5,531 nucleotides of DNA from Chloroflexota bacterium (GCA_024278015.1 JAJRUC010000503.1:1-5531), one strand, 5' to 3'; positions 1 to 5,531 are shown, counted from the stretch's first letter. A program made the numbers and translations. Notes: generated by a model from the sequence alone, not told the origin.

Positions 1-628
1 CGGCCAACTTGCCCCGGTAGTAAAAATCGGGGCCTTCCGCGCCCAGCCGGGCCAGGGTGTGGGCCAGTTGCGGATTGCGCAGGCAGTCACCGGGCCGGGG
101 AGCGCGGCCCTGCGGGGCGTACACCCGCGCCGATTCCGGCGTGTCGGTGAAGATGGGCATCAGAATTTCGGCGATGTAGGCGTGCGCAGCCGAAAGAATC
201 GCCCCTTCCCGCGCCAATCGAACCGCCGGGGCGAGCAAGGTTGGCAGGGGCAGCGAACCGTAATTGCGGGCCAAAGCGCACAGTCCGGCCACCACCCCCG
301 GCACGGCCACGCCGGCCCGCCCAATATAAAAGGGTTGCCGGGCCGCGCCAAAATCAACCAGAACGTGTTTGAAATCGGCCCGATTTTCATCGTAAACCCC
401 GCCGGGCATATCGCAAAAAAAATCGCAGGCCACATTTTGCCCGCTTGCGGCCAAATGCAGGGTGGCGATGCCCCCGCCGCTGATATTTACCAGCACCATC
501 TCCGATACAAACGAGGCGAAAGCCGCCGCCACCGCCGCATCGACGGCGTTGCCGCCCTGCCGTAAAATTTCCGCCCCTGCGGCCACGGTTTGGGGGTCGC
601 CCGCCGAAATAACACCGTAATGATTCAA
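1..628 (-). CDS. Gamma-glutamyltransferase-like Ntn hydrolase, N-terminal part (runs off the left edge)
   Basis: The translation covers about 209 residues of the large-subunit region of the gamma-glutamyltranspeptidase family. Family marks are an early GGNAVDAAVAAAF block (residues about 25-37), a glycine cluster SGGGIATLHL (about 50-59), GVAVPGVVAGL (about 106-116) and LLAPAVRLAREG (about 131-142). Known members are Ntn hydrolases that self-cleave at a Thr and cleave or transfer gamma-glutamyl groups; that Thr would lie beyond the window. The start is taken as TTG at 626-628, because GGAGG (reverse complement of 636-640) lies 7 nt upstream and the family homology begins at once. There is no signal peptide, so a cytoplasmic protein is inferred. 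Where E. coli GGT has DFRE with the glutamate-binding Arg, this protein reads DFFCDMPG (residues 69-76) with no Arg. The substrate may therefore not be glutathione. The family call is firm; the reaction is not. Confidence 0.88.
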   Translation of the reverse strand, partial: MNHYGVISAGDPQTVAAGAEILRQGGNAVDAAVAAAFASFVSEMVLVNISGGGIATLHLAASGQNVACDFFCDMPGGVYDENRADFKHVLVDFGAARQPFYIGRAGVAVPGVVAGLCALARNYGSLPLPTLLAPAVRLAREGAILSAAHAYIAEILMPIFTDTPESARVYAPQGRAPRPGDCLRNPQLAHTLARLGAEGPDFYYRGKLA

Positions 629-635
629 TCGGTTG

Positions 636-640
636 CCTCC
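636..640 (-). promoter_or_regulatory. Ribosome binding site that sets the TTG start
   Basis: Plus-strand CCTCC reads GGAGG on the minus strand, 7 nt before TTG at 626-628. No ATG or GTG is suitably placed, and this site decides the start of the gamma-glutamyltransferase-like gene. Confidence 0.7.
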
Positions 641-654
641 GTAAAAAAAGCGTT

Positions 655-712
655 CAGGGTTCAGCAATCGGCAATCAGCAAAAAAGCTGAAGGCTGATAG
701 CTAAAAGCTGAT
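655..712. repeat. Degenerate short intergenic repeat (GCAATC and AGCTGA-type units)
   Basis: Two kinds of near-repeated words are packed together here. AGCAATCG is followed by GCAATCAG, then come AGCTGAAGGCTGATAGCT and AAAAGCTGA. The stretch is AT-richer than its surroundings and codes for nothing recognisable. It sits just upstream of the minus-strand gamma-glutamyltransferase-like gene. Such degenerate heptamer-like runs occur between genes in some environmental bacterial genomes; no function is assigned. From here to 756 I see no gene and no clear promoter. Confidence 0.5.
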
Positions 713-756
713 TTTACCACAAACCTCCAGCTTGCGACAGGTGGAAATATGTCCCA

Positions 757-930
757 TCCGGCTTTACCCCCCTGACCGAAGCCCTGACCCACGGCCTTAG
801 CCCGGATCGGGGCGCGGAAGAACTGACCCGCGCCCTGCAAAGCGTCTTCACCCCCCTCATCACCGAAGTACACGCCTTTCAGGGGAGCGTCATCAAATTT
901 GGCGGCGACGCGCTCATTGTCTGGTATCCG
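757..930 (+). pseudogene. Remnant of a class III adenylate/guanylate cyclase catalytic domain
   Basis: The plus-strand frame beginning at 757 gives 58 uninterrupted residues. They open with SGFTPLTEAL, continue with ELTRALQSVFTPLI and end with GSVIKFGGDALIVWYP. This is the N-terminal third of a class III nucleotidyl cyclase domain (family consensus D-I-S-G-F-T-x-L-T-E, then K-x-x-G-D-x-x-L/V). The second metal-binding Asp is present (GGD, codon 907-909). The first one, normally just before SGFT, is lost: the preceding codons read KYVP. There is no start codon or ribosome binding site for this frame, and homology stops abruptly after the YP codons at about 930. The rest of the catalytic core is absent, so it cannot make cAMP or cGMP. 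The frame has no stops or frameshifts, which suggests recent truncation. It could also be the result of mis-assembly. Confidence 0.82.
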
Positions 931-1642
931 CGCCTACGCCGCACGCCGTCGAAACTTGCGCCCCGGAAAAAATCTCCAGGCCGCCGCCGCGAGCCGCCGT
1001 GTTTGAAAGAAATTGACTGCCGGAAATAACCAGCCGCGAGCCGCCGCGCACTTCCAGCCGCAGGCCGCCCCCGCCGCTCAACACGCTGCTTTCGGCAATC
1101 ATAATATTGTCCAGCAGCACATCCGCCCCATCGCTGATAACGCCCGTAATGCCGCCGCCCTCGGTGGCCGTGGCGCCCACCGTATGGCCCAGTTGCTTAA
1201 ATTCCATGTGCCTGATGGTCAACGTGACCACTTGCGGGTCAAGGGTGATGACCGGGCCGTTGCTGTAAGCCAGCGCAGACCGGGATATGGGCGCGTGGAA
1301 GGTGAATCCGGCGGCCAGCATGGCGGTGGTGTCGGTAAAAGGCTGGTTTTCGGTGGAGCAACCGGCATCGGGAGGAAACCAGCCGCCCGGAATAAACAGA
1401 TTTTTGCTGATGACCGCCCCGCCCGACGCGCGTTCCGGCAGCATGGGGGTCAGGGTATCGCCATTTTGGGCCGCTTGCACCGCATCGGCAAAAAGGCCGC
1501 AACCCCCGGCCCCCGCCGCGATGAATCCGGCCCGGGCCTGAAGCTGCAACACCACCAGGCTAACCGCCAGCATCATCACGGCGGCAACAACCGCCGGCCC
1601 GCCTTGTTTTAGTTGGGTAACTTTGAAACGAAACTTAATCAT
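914..1642 (-). CDS. Secreted right-handed beta-helix (Pmp-like GGG repeat) protein, probably 3'-truncated
   Basis: This 242-residue protein starts with a basic N-terminus and a hydrophobic stretch (residues about 16-34), then an AxA-type site (ARA, 36-38). This is a typical Sec signal peptide. The mature part has a Cys-containing GCGLFADAVQAAQNGDTL segment, the usual opening of parallel beta-helix proteins of this group, followed by GGG- and Asn-rich turns such as GGGITGVISDGADVLLDNI and SNTAARGGGLEIFSGA (213-228). Such proteins are surface or secreted and are often much longer, with many rungs. Here only a few rungs exist, and the last residues (about DTRQ and the stop) are read antisense to the cyclase remnant. 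The natural 3' end is therefore probably lost. The start ATG at 1640-1642 follows GGAGG (reverse complement of 1647-1651) at a 4-nt spacing. It is transcribed away from the lacI gene. Its function is unknown; adhesion or polysaccharide contact is only a guess. Confidence 0.75.
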   Translation of the reverse strand: MIKFRFKVTQLKQGGPAVVAAVMMLAVSLVVLQLQARAGFIAAGAGGCGLFADAVQAAQNGDTLTPMLPERASGGAVISKNLFIPGGWFPPDAGCSTENQPFTDTTAMLAAGFTFHAPISRSALAYSNGPVITLDPQVVTLTIRHMEFKQLGHTVGATATEGGGITGVISDGADVLLDNIMIAESSVLSGGGGLRLEVRGGSRLVISGSQFLSNTAARGGGLEIFSGAQVSTACGVGADTRQ

Positions 1643-1652
1643 ACGTCCTCCG

Positions 1653-1669
1653 AAAACCTATATGGTTTT
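1653..1669. other. Small inverted repeat in the beta-helix gene leader
   Basis: AAAACC (1653-1658) and GGTTTT (1664-1669) are exact complements around a 5-nt TATAT spacer, immediately upstream of the Shine-Dalgarno of the minus-strand beta-helix gene. It could be a leader hairpin or an operator half-site pair. Neither is demonstrated. Confidence 0.35.
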
Positions 1670-1678
1670 GGAAAGCAG

Positions 1679-1698
1679 GGGCGCAATGTATCGCGCCC
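1679..1698. other. GC-rich inverted repeat in the divergent intergenic region
   Basis: GGGCGC (1679-1684) pairs exactly with GCGCCC (1693-1698) over an 8-nt loop, and is followed directly by the 10-bp palindrome TTGCGCGCAA (1699-1708). There is no T-run on either side to support a terminator. It may be a protein-binding site or chance in a GC-rich stretch. Confidence 0.3.
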
Positions 1699-1723
1699 TT
1701 GCGCGCAACCCCCCTGATTTAAA

Positions 1724-1752
1724 TTGACACGCCGCCGGCCCTGTGGTAAGAT
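1724..1752 (+). promoter_or_regulatory. Sigma70-type promoter of the lacI-uxaE-uxuB operon
   Basis: A perfect -35 hexamer TTGACA (1724-1729) is followed after exactly 17 bp by TAAGAT (1747-1752), four of six matches to TATAAT. The predicted transcription start is about 1759-1761, within the palindromic operator and about 40 nt before the lacI ATG. It is the only convincing promoter before the four-gene plus-strand run. Confidence 0.72.
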
Positions 1753-1755
1753 AAG

Positions 1756-1780
1756 TGTAACGTTTCACTGAAACGTTACA
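1756..1780. promoter_or_regulatory. 25-bp perfect palindromic operator, made of two LacI-type sites
   Basis: The left arm TGTAACGTTTCA (1756-1767) and right arm TGAAACGTTACA (1769-1780) are exact reverse complements around a single C at 1768. Each arm alone also fits the near-palindrome TGWAACGTTWCA with a central CpG (1761-1762 and 1774-1775), which is the typical shape of a LacI-family operator. Two dimer sites may therefore lie 13 bp apart, centre to centre. The element covers the predicted transcription start, so binding should block transcription. The adjacent LacI-family gene is the obvious ligand; autorepression is inferred. Confidence 0.82.
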
Positions 1781-1802
1781 CCGAGTGGAAAAGCGCATCC
1801 CG

Positions 1803-2858
1803 ATGGCAAAAACACGCCCAAATCCAACCAAACGAACCACCATCAAAGACGTAGCCCGCCATGCAGGCGTGTCTGTCACCACCGTGTCGAATGCCCTGAA
1901 CGGCCGCACCGCCGCCATGACCGCCGACACGCTGGAACGCATCCAACACGCCATTCGCGCCCTGAACTACCGGCCCAACCGCGTGGCCCGCAGTCTGGTC
2001 ACCAGCCGCACCGCCACCATCGGCATCATCATCGCCGAAATTGAAACGCCCCTTTTTTTACGCGCCCTCAACACCATCGAAACGATTGCCCGCGCCGCCA
2101 ATTACAACATTCTGCTTTGCACCGCCCGCAACCTGGCCGACGAAAAACAGGCCGTCAACCTGCTGCTGGAAAAACAGGTCGATGGCCTGATTTTCCTCTC
2201 TACCTCCATCATCCTGCACGATAATTACCTGCTGGAACTGCCGCCGTCCGCCCCGCCGATGGTGCTGGTCAACCACACCACCCGCCACCACACCTTCAGC
2301 CACATCAGCTTTGAACACGACCGGGGCGTTGTGGCCGCCATCGATTATCTGGTGGGCCTGGGGCATCGCCGTATTGCCCACCTGGTGGGGCCGGACAGGC
2401 GGCAAAGCACCCACGCCCGCATGGCGGGCTATCGCCTCGGTCTGAAAAAACATGGCCTGCCCGCCCCAGCCGAGTACCTGCAACCGGGCGATTTTGAAGC
2501 CGACCCCGGCCAGTGGGAACGCTCCACCCTGACCTTGCTGGCCTGTTCGCCCCGGCCCACGGCCATTATTGCCGCCAACGATATTGTGGCCGCCACGGTG
2601 ATGCGCGTCATCCAGCGGGCCGGGCTGCGCGCGCCCGCCGATGTCAGCGTCATCGGCATTGACGACCAGCCCTTTTGCGCCTGGCTCAACCCCGGCCTGA
2701 CCACCGTGCGCCTGCCCGTCGCCGCAGCGGGCGAGCGGGCCGTCAACCTGTTGCTGCAACATATTGCCGATAGCCGGCCCGCCTTTGAACACCTCACCCT
2801 GCCCTGCCAACTCATTGTCAGAGAATCAAGCGGGCCGCCGCCCGCGCCCGCCGCCTGA
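1803..2858 (+). CDS. LacI/GalR-family transcriptional regulator, probable hexuronate-operon repressor
   Basis: This 351-residue protein has the usual family length and order. The N-terminal helix-turn-helix is TIKDVARHAGVSVTTVSNAL (about 13-32). The hinge helix is PNRVARSLVT (58-67), with Leu65 in the place of the residue that wedges into the central CpG of LacI-type operators. A periplasmic-binding-protein-like effector domain then starts at TIGIII (about 72-77). It includes QVDGLIFLS, GLGHRRIAHLVGP, PTAIIAANDIVAA and DVSVIGIDDQPF. ATG 1803 is preferred, with a modest purine-rich ribosome site (GGAAAAG, 1787-1793). An in-frame GTG at 1785 would add only six residues and has no ribosome site. 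The gene follows its own promoter and palindromic operator and is 31 nt from uxaE. Control of the hexuronate genes by a pathway sugar acid is inferred from context; the effector cannot be read from the sequence. Confidence 0.9.
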   Translation: MAKTRPNPTKRTTIKDVARHAGVSVTTVSNALNGRTAAMTADTLERIQHAIRALNYRPNRVARSLVTSRTATIGIIIAEIETPLFLRALNTIETIARAANYNILLCTARNLADEKQAVNLLLEKQVDGLIFLSTSIILHDNYLLELPPSAPPMVLVNHTTRHHTFSHISFEHDRGVVAAIDYLVGLGHRRIAHLVGPDRRQSTHARMAGYRLGLKKHGLPAPAEYLQPGDFEADPGQWERSTLTLLACSPRPTAIIAANDIVAATVMRVIQRAGLRAPADVSVIGIDDQPFCAWLNPGLTTVRLPVAAAGERAVNLLLQHIADSRPAFEHLTLPCQLIVRESSGPPPAPAA

Positions 2859-2889
2859 ACCATATTCATCGAACAAGAAAGGACACAGC

Positions 2890-4428
2890 ATGAGCGATTT
2901 ACTATTGAACGCCCTGAAAACATCTGACCCGGCCCTGCCCGCTGCCGCCGCCGAAACCCTGGCCGCCGAACTGGGCGACCTGAGCGGCCTGACGGTTTAC
3001 CCGCGCTCGATTGCCGCCGGTCAAAACCGTCTCTTCTTTTTGGGCCGACGGGGACCGGAAAAGCTACTGGGTATCTTCGCCGCTGATGCGCCCGCCGGTT
3101 TCTCCGGCGAAGAGCTTCCGCTAACGATGTGCCACGCGGCCTTCACCATAAAACGCTGCCCGACCACGCCCGCCAACGCCGCCGCCCTGCGGGCCGCCTT
3201 GCCCTTTTTGGCGGCCCGGCCCCTGGGCCTGCAAAAATCGGCGGGCGCGGGCGACCGCCTGGGGCTGGCTACGCCCGGCCATCTGCGGGCCTTCCGGCAA
3301 CACACCCTGGCCCCCATTGTGGCCCAGCAATCCATCCGCGAAAACGCCCGCACGGGCCGCGCTCCGCAACAGGTGATGGACGACGCCACCTGGGGCGTTT
3401 TTCAGGAAGGGTGGCGGCAGGGCTTCGGCGCGGACGCCGACCACCTGAAAACCACCGCCGATATTGACGCTTGCGCCGCCGCCGGCTACACCTTTTTCAC
3501 CATCGACCCCGGCGAACACGTTGATAACAGCGCTCACACCGCCCCCCTGCCCGCGCTGGAAACCAAAGTGGCCGCCCTCCCCTGGCATGCGCTGGACAGT
3601 TCCCCGGCAGATTTGGAAACCCGGCTGGCGGAAAAGGCCATCGACCTGGGCGACTTCAGCCTGACCATCAGCCGGGCCGACCTGTTGCGGGCCGCCGCCA
3701 AGTACGGCCGGGCCGTGGCCCACACCGTTGCCATGTACCGCCACCTGGCCGGGGTAATGGGCAGCCGCCCCTTCGAGCTGGAAATGAGCGTTGATGAAAC
3801 CGACGCCATCACCACCCTGACCGAACACGTGTACATCGTCAACGAGTTGAAGCGGCTGGCCGTGCAGTGGGTCAGTTTGGCCCCCCGCTACGTGGGCGAA
3901 TTTGAGAAAGGCGTTGATTACATCGGCGATTTGGCTGCCTTTGAAGCCTCGTTTGCCCAACACGTGGCCGTATCGCGGGCCTTTGGGCCATACAAACTCA
4001 GCCTGCACTCCGGCTCCGACAAATTCAGCATCTATCCGATTGCCTCCCGGCTGGCCGGCGACCTGGTTCACCTGAAAACCGCCGGGACCAGCTATCTGGA
4101 AGCGCTGCGGGCCATCGCCCATCTTAACCCGGCGCTCTTCCGGCAGATTGCCGCCTTTGCCATAAACCGCTACCCCACCGACCGGGCCAGCTATCACGTC
4201 TCGGCCCAAATTGACAAAATGCCCGCCGTGGCCGGCCTGCCCGATGACCGGCTGGGCGCTCTACTGGACGATTTTCACGCCCGCGAAATTCTGCACGTGA
4301 CCTTCGGCTCGGTGCTGAACCACCCGCCCTTCCGCCGTCCGTTCTTCGACACGCTCAAAAACGACGAAGAAACGTACTACAAAATGCTGGAGACGCATTT
4401 TAACAAACACTTTACGCCGTTTGATTGA
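2890..4428 (+). CDS. uxaE: Tagaturonate epimerase (D-tagaturonate to D-fructuronate), UxaE family
   Basis: This 512-residue cytoplasmic protein carries the conserved blocks I associate with the UxaE family. They are AGAGDRLGLATPGH (118-131), DDATWGVFQEGW (164-175), GFGADADHLKT (178-188), YTFFTIDPGEHVDN (200-213), ELEMSVDETDA (296-306), SLAPRYVGEFEKGVDYIGD (329-347) and FGPYKLSLHSGSDKFSIYP (365-383). The many invariant His, Asp and Glu residues in these blocks are likely metal or catalytic ligands, but I do not assign them individually. UxaE epimerises D-tagaturonate to D-fructuronate, letting galacturonate enter the glucuronate branch without tagaturonate reductase and altronate dehydratase. 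ATG 2890 is chosen because AAAGGA (2878-2883) lies 6 nt upstream; an in-frame extension to 2764 would overlap lacI. It is followed by an SDR-type uxuB, whose substrate is its product. No defects are seen. Confidence 0.9.
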   Translation: MSDLLLNALKTSDPALPAAAAETLAAELGDLSGLTVYPRSIAAGQNRLFFLGRRGPEKLLGIFAADAPAGFSGEELPLTMCHAAFTIKRCPTTPANAAALRAALPFLAARPLGLQKSAGAGDRLGLATPGHLRAFRQHTLAPIVAQQSIRENARTGRAPQQVMDDATWGVFQEGWRQGFGADADHLKTTADIDACAAAGYTFFTIDPGEHVDNSAHTAPLPALETKVAALPWHALDSSPADLETRLAEKAIDLGDFSLTISRADLLRAAAKYGRAVAHTVAMYRHLAGVMGSRPFELEMSVDETDAITTLTEHVYIVNELKRLAVQWVSLAPRYVGEFEKGVDYIGDLAAFEASFAQHVAVSRAFGPYKLSLHSGSDKFSIYPIASRLAGDLVHLKTAGTSYLEALRAIAHLNPALFRQIAAFAINRYPTDRASYHVSAQIDKMPAVAGLPDDRLGALLDDFHAREILHVTFGSVLNHPPFRRPFFDTLKNDEETYYKMLETHFNKHFTPFD

Positions 4429-4433
4429 ACTTT

Positions 4434-4468
4434 TCTCCCCCCTTACTCCCCCTCACAGAGGGGGGAGA
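4434..4468. repeat. C-run/G-run hairpin between uxaE and uxuB
   Basis: TCTCCCCCC (4434-4442) pairs perfectly with GGGGGGAGA (4460-4468). Alternatively, an inner CTCCCCCTC (4446-4454) pairs with the same G-run at 4458-4467 with one bulge and a 3-nt loop. There is no U-tract after it, so a classic intrinsic terminator is unlikely. It may be a dispersed CTCCCCCT-type repeat, or a stem that modulates mRNA stability or readthrough between the two genes. Confidence 0.6.
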
Positions 4469-4492
4469 GGGTCACTTCCATAGGAGATTTTT

Positions 4493-5329
4493 ATGAACCG
4501 ACAAACATTCAACACCTTGTACGATTTTACCGGCAAGACCGTCGTCATTACCGGCGGGGCCGGTATTTTGGCCGGAGAGATGGCCTGCACCCTGGCCGAA
4601 CTGGGGGCCAACGTGGCAATCCTGGACCTGCAAAAAGCCATCGACAAGGCCGAAGCCCAACGCGCCCGGCTGGAAAAGAGCGCGGGCCGCTACCTGTACC
4701 TGGCCGGCGACGTGCTAAACCGGGAAGCGCTGGCCGACTCCGCCCGGCAGGTGACGGATGCCTTTGGCCGCGTCGATGCCCTCATCAACGCGGCGGGGGG
4801 CAATCATCCCCAAGCCGGCACCGGCACCGACATGGCTTTCTTCGATTTGCCGGATGCCGCCCTGCGCTTCGTCTTCGACCTGAACATCATCGGCACCATG
4901 CTGCCCAGCCAGGCGTTTGGCCGGGCGATGGCCGGGCAAGGAGAAGGAAATATCCTCAATATCTCTTCGATGAACGCCTTCCGGCCCCTGACGCGCATTC
5001 CGGCTTACTCGGCAGCCAAAGCCGGGGTGAGCAACTTTACGCAATGGCTGGCCGTACACATGGCCCAGGAATACTCGCCCCGCATCCGGGTGAACGCCAT
5101 TGCCCCCGGCTTTTTCATCACCGACCAGAACCGCTTTCTGCTGGAAACGGCAGACGGCGGCTACACCGCGCGCGGGCAAAGCGTAATAGACCACACCCCG
5201 ATGGGCCGCTTCGGCCGGCCGGAAGATTTGCTGGGCGCGGTTTTGTGGCTGCTGTCGCCCGCGTCGGCCTTTGTGACCGGGGCCATCATCCCCATCGACG
5301 GCGGATTTTCCGCCTACAGCGGCGTGTAA
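4493..5329 (+). CDS. uxuB: SDR-family fructuronate reductase / D-mannonate oxidoreductase (UxuB type)
   Basis: This 278-residue classical short-chain dehydrogenase reduces D-fructuronate to D-mannonate with NAD(P)H, the step after UxaE. The visible order is: the nucleotide loop TGGAGILAG (20-28), a variant of TGxxxGxG; Asp45 at the end of the second strand (AILDLQ), which favours NAD(H); NAAGG (99-103); Asn131; Ser159; and Tyr172-SAA-Lys176, giving the full Asn-Ser-Tyr-Lys tetrad. The C-terminal GGFSAYSGV resembles the SDR-type UxuB of Bacillus rather than the unrelated long-chain E. coli UxuB. A close SDR such as a gluconate 5-dehydrogenase is the main alternative, but the uxaE neighbour supports the call. 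The ATG is set by AGGAG (4482-4486), 6 nt upstream. It is separated from uxaE by 64 nt holding a hairpin. Confidence 0.88.
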   Translation: MNRQTFNTLYDFTGKTVVITGGAGILAGEMACTLAELGANVAILDLQKAIDKAEAQRARLEKSAGRYLYLAGDVLNREALADSARQVTDAFGRVDALINAAGGNHPQAGTGTDMAFFDLPDAALRFVFDLNIIGTMLPSQAFGRAMAGQGEGNILNISSMNAFRPLTRIPAYSAAKAGVSNFTQWLAVHMAQEYSPRIRVNAIAPGFFITDQNRFLLETADGGYTARGQSVIDHTPMGRFGRPEDLLGAVLWLLSPASAFVTGAIIPIDGGFSAYSGV

Positions 5330-5354
5330 CCAGCTTTTCTCACGGAGGGAAAAA

Positions 5355-5531
5355 ATGACCGGCATCGCCAAACCCCTGGCAGACCTGCAACCCGAACACG
5401 AATTTTTCATCGGCATTGATTCTGACGGCTGCGCCTTCGATACGATGGAAATCAAACACAAGGAATGTTTTGCGCCCAATACCATCAAACACTGGAACCT
5501 GCAAGCCGTCTCCAAATACGCCCGCGAGGCC
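5355..5531 (+). CDS. HAD-superfamily hydrolase, N-terminal part (runs off the right edge)
   Basis: Fifty-nine residues are visible. The segment FFIGIDSDGCAFDTM (17-31) contains HAD motif I, D-x-D at Asp22 and Asp24: the first is the expected phosphoryl-accepting nucleophile and the second the general acid/base. A distinctive EIKHKECF-AP stretch follows. Most HAD proteins are phosphatases or phosphoryl-transfer enzymes, but the substrate cannot be inferred from this fragment. GGAGG (5344-5348) lies 6 nt before ATG 5355, and the gene begins 25 nt after uxuB, so it is the last visible member of the operon. The role could be hydrolysis of a sugar-acid phosphate or clearing of a toxic phosphorylated intermediate; this is a guess from context. 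Confidence 0.78.
   Translation, partial: MTGIAKPLADLQPEHEFFIGIDSDGCAFDTMEIKHKECFAPNTIKHWNLQAVSKYAREA

Noticed and set aside
59..565. Plus-strand open frame opposite the gamma-glutamyltransferase-like gene
   Set aside because: The minus-strand frame shows clear family motifs; this one shows none.
661..873. Minus-strand 70-residue open frame across the repeat and the cyclase remnant
   Set aside because: It is antisense to recognisable cyclase codons and ends in translated repeat sequence, with no motif of its own.
1013..1612. Plus-strand open frame opposite the beta-helix gene
   Set aside because: It is Arg/His/Gln-rich low-information sequence. The minus strand has a signal peptide, a ribosome site and beta-helix repeats, so it is the real gene.
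1785..1802. GTG start for the LacI-family gene
   Set aside because: There is no ribosome site upstream, because the palindrome lies there. ATG 1803 has a purine-rich site and gives a normal family N-terminus.
2058..2810. Minus-strand open frame opposite the LacI-family gene
   Set aside because: It is a shadow of a GC-rich coding gene, with no family motifs.
2764..2889. N-terminal extension of uxaE into lacI
   Set aside because: The extension overlaps the end of lacI out of frame and has no homology. ATG 2890 has a good AAAGGA at 6 nt.
3121..4209. Long minus-strand open frame opposite uxaE
   Set aside because: It lies entirely antisense to a well-supported enzyme gene. Its composition is Gly/Gln/Val-rich, as expected from the reverse of GCC/CTG-type codons, and there is no recognisable domain.
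4429..4492. Intrinsic terminator after uxaE
   Set aside because: The stem is strong but there is no U-run, and the next gene continues the same pathway.
1..5531. CRISPR array, tRNA, rRNA, transposase or phage genes
   Set aside because: I found no regular direct repeats with spacers, no cloverleaf-like segment, and no transposase or phage protein motifs on reading both strands.

Overview
The window is GC-rich with strong third-position C/G bias, and it looks like accessory metabolism of an environmental bacterium. The mix of genes fits Chloroflexota (Anaerolineae-like) best: a UxaE-type epimerase, a secreted GGG-rich beta-helix protein, a stand-alone gamma-glutamyltransferase-like enzyme, and degenerate short intergenic repeats. 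No marker gene is present, so this placement is an inference.

Left part (1-1642). At the left edge is the N-terminal half of a gamma-glutamyltransferase-like protein on the minus strand. It starts at TTG 628 behind a clear GGAGG. Upstream of it, about 655-712 carries a degenerate short repeat. Positions 757-930 on the plus strand encode 58 uninterrupted residues from the middle of a class III adenylate/guanylate cyclase domain, with no start and no remainder of the gene. This remnant abuts, and at its end overlaps antisense, the 3' end of a minus-strand gene (1642-914). That gene encodes a secreted right-handed beta-helix protein that appears truncated at the same junction. The region is therefore a rearrangement scar, or possibly an assembly chimera.

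Right part (1643-5531). This is a compact plus-strand hexuronate catabolism operon. A sigma70-like promoter (TTGACA, 17 bp, TAAGAT) is followed directly by a perfect 25-bp palindrome. Each arm of the palindrome is itself a LacI-family-type operator with a central CpG. Four genes follow at short spacing, each with a Shine-Dalgarno-like sequence: a LacI-family regulator (1803-2858), tagaturonate epimerase uxaE (2890-4428), an SDR-type fructuronate reductase/D-mannonate oxidoreductase uxuB (4493-5329), and the start of a HAD-superfamily hydrolase (5355 to the window end).

How they work together. UxaE converts D-tagaturonate (from D-galacturonate) to D-fructuronate, which UxuB reduces to D-mannonate on the way to 2-keto-3-deoxygluconate. 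The LacI regulator probably represses its own promoter, and so the whole operon, until a pathway intermediate binds. The expected partners UxaC (hexuronate isomerase) and UxuA (mannonate dehydratase) are not in the window. The role of the HAD protein in this pathway is the main open question.
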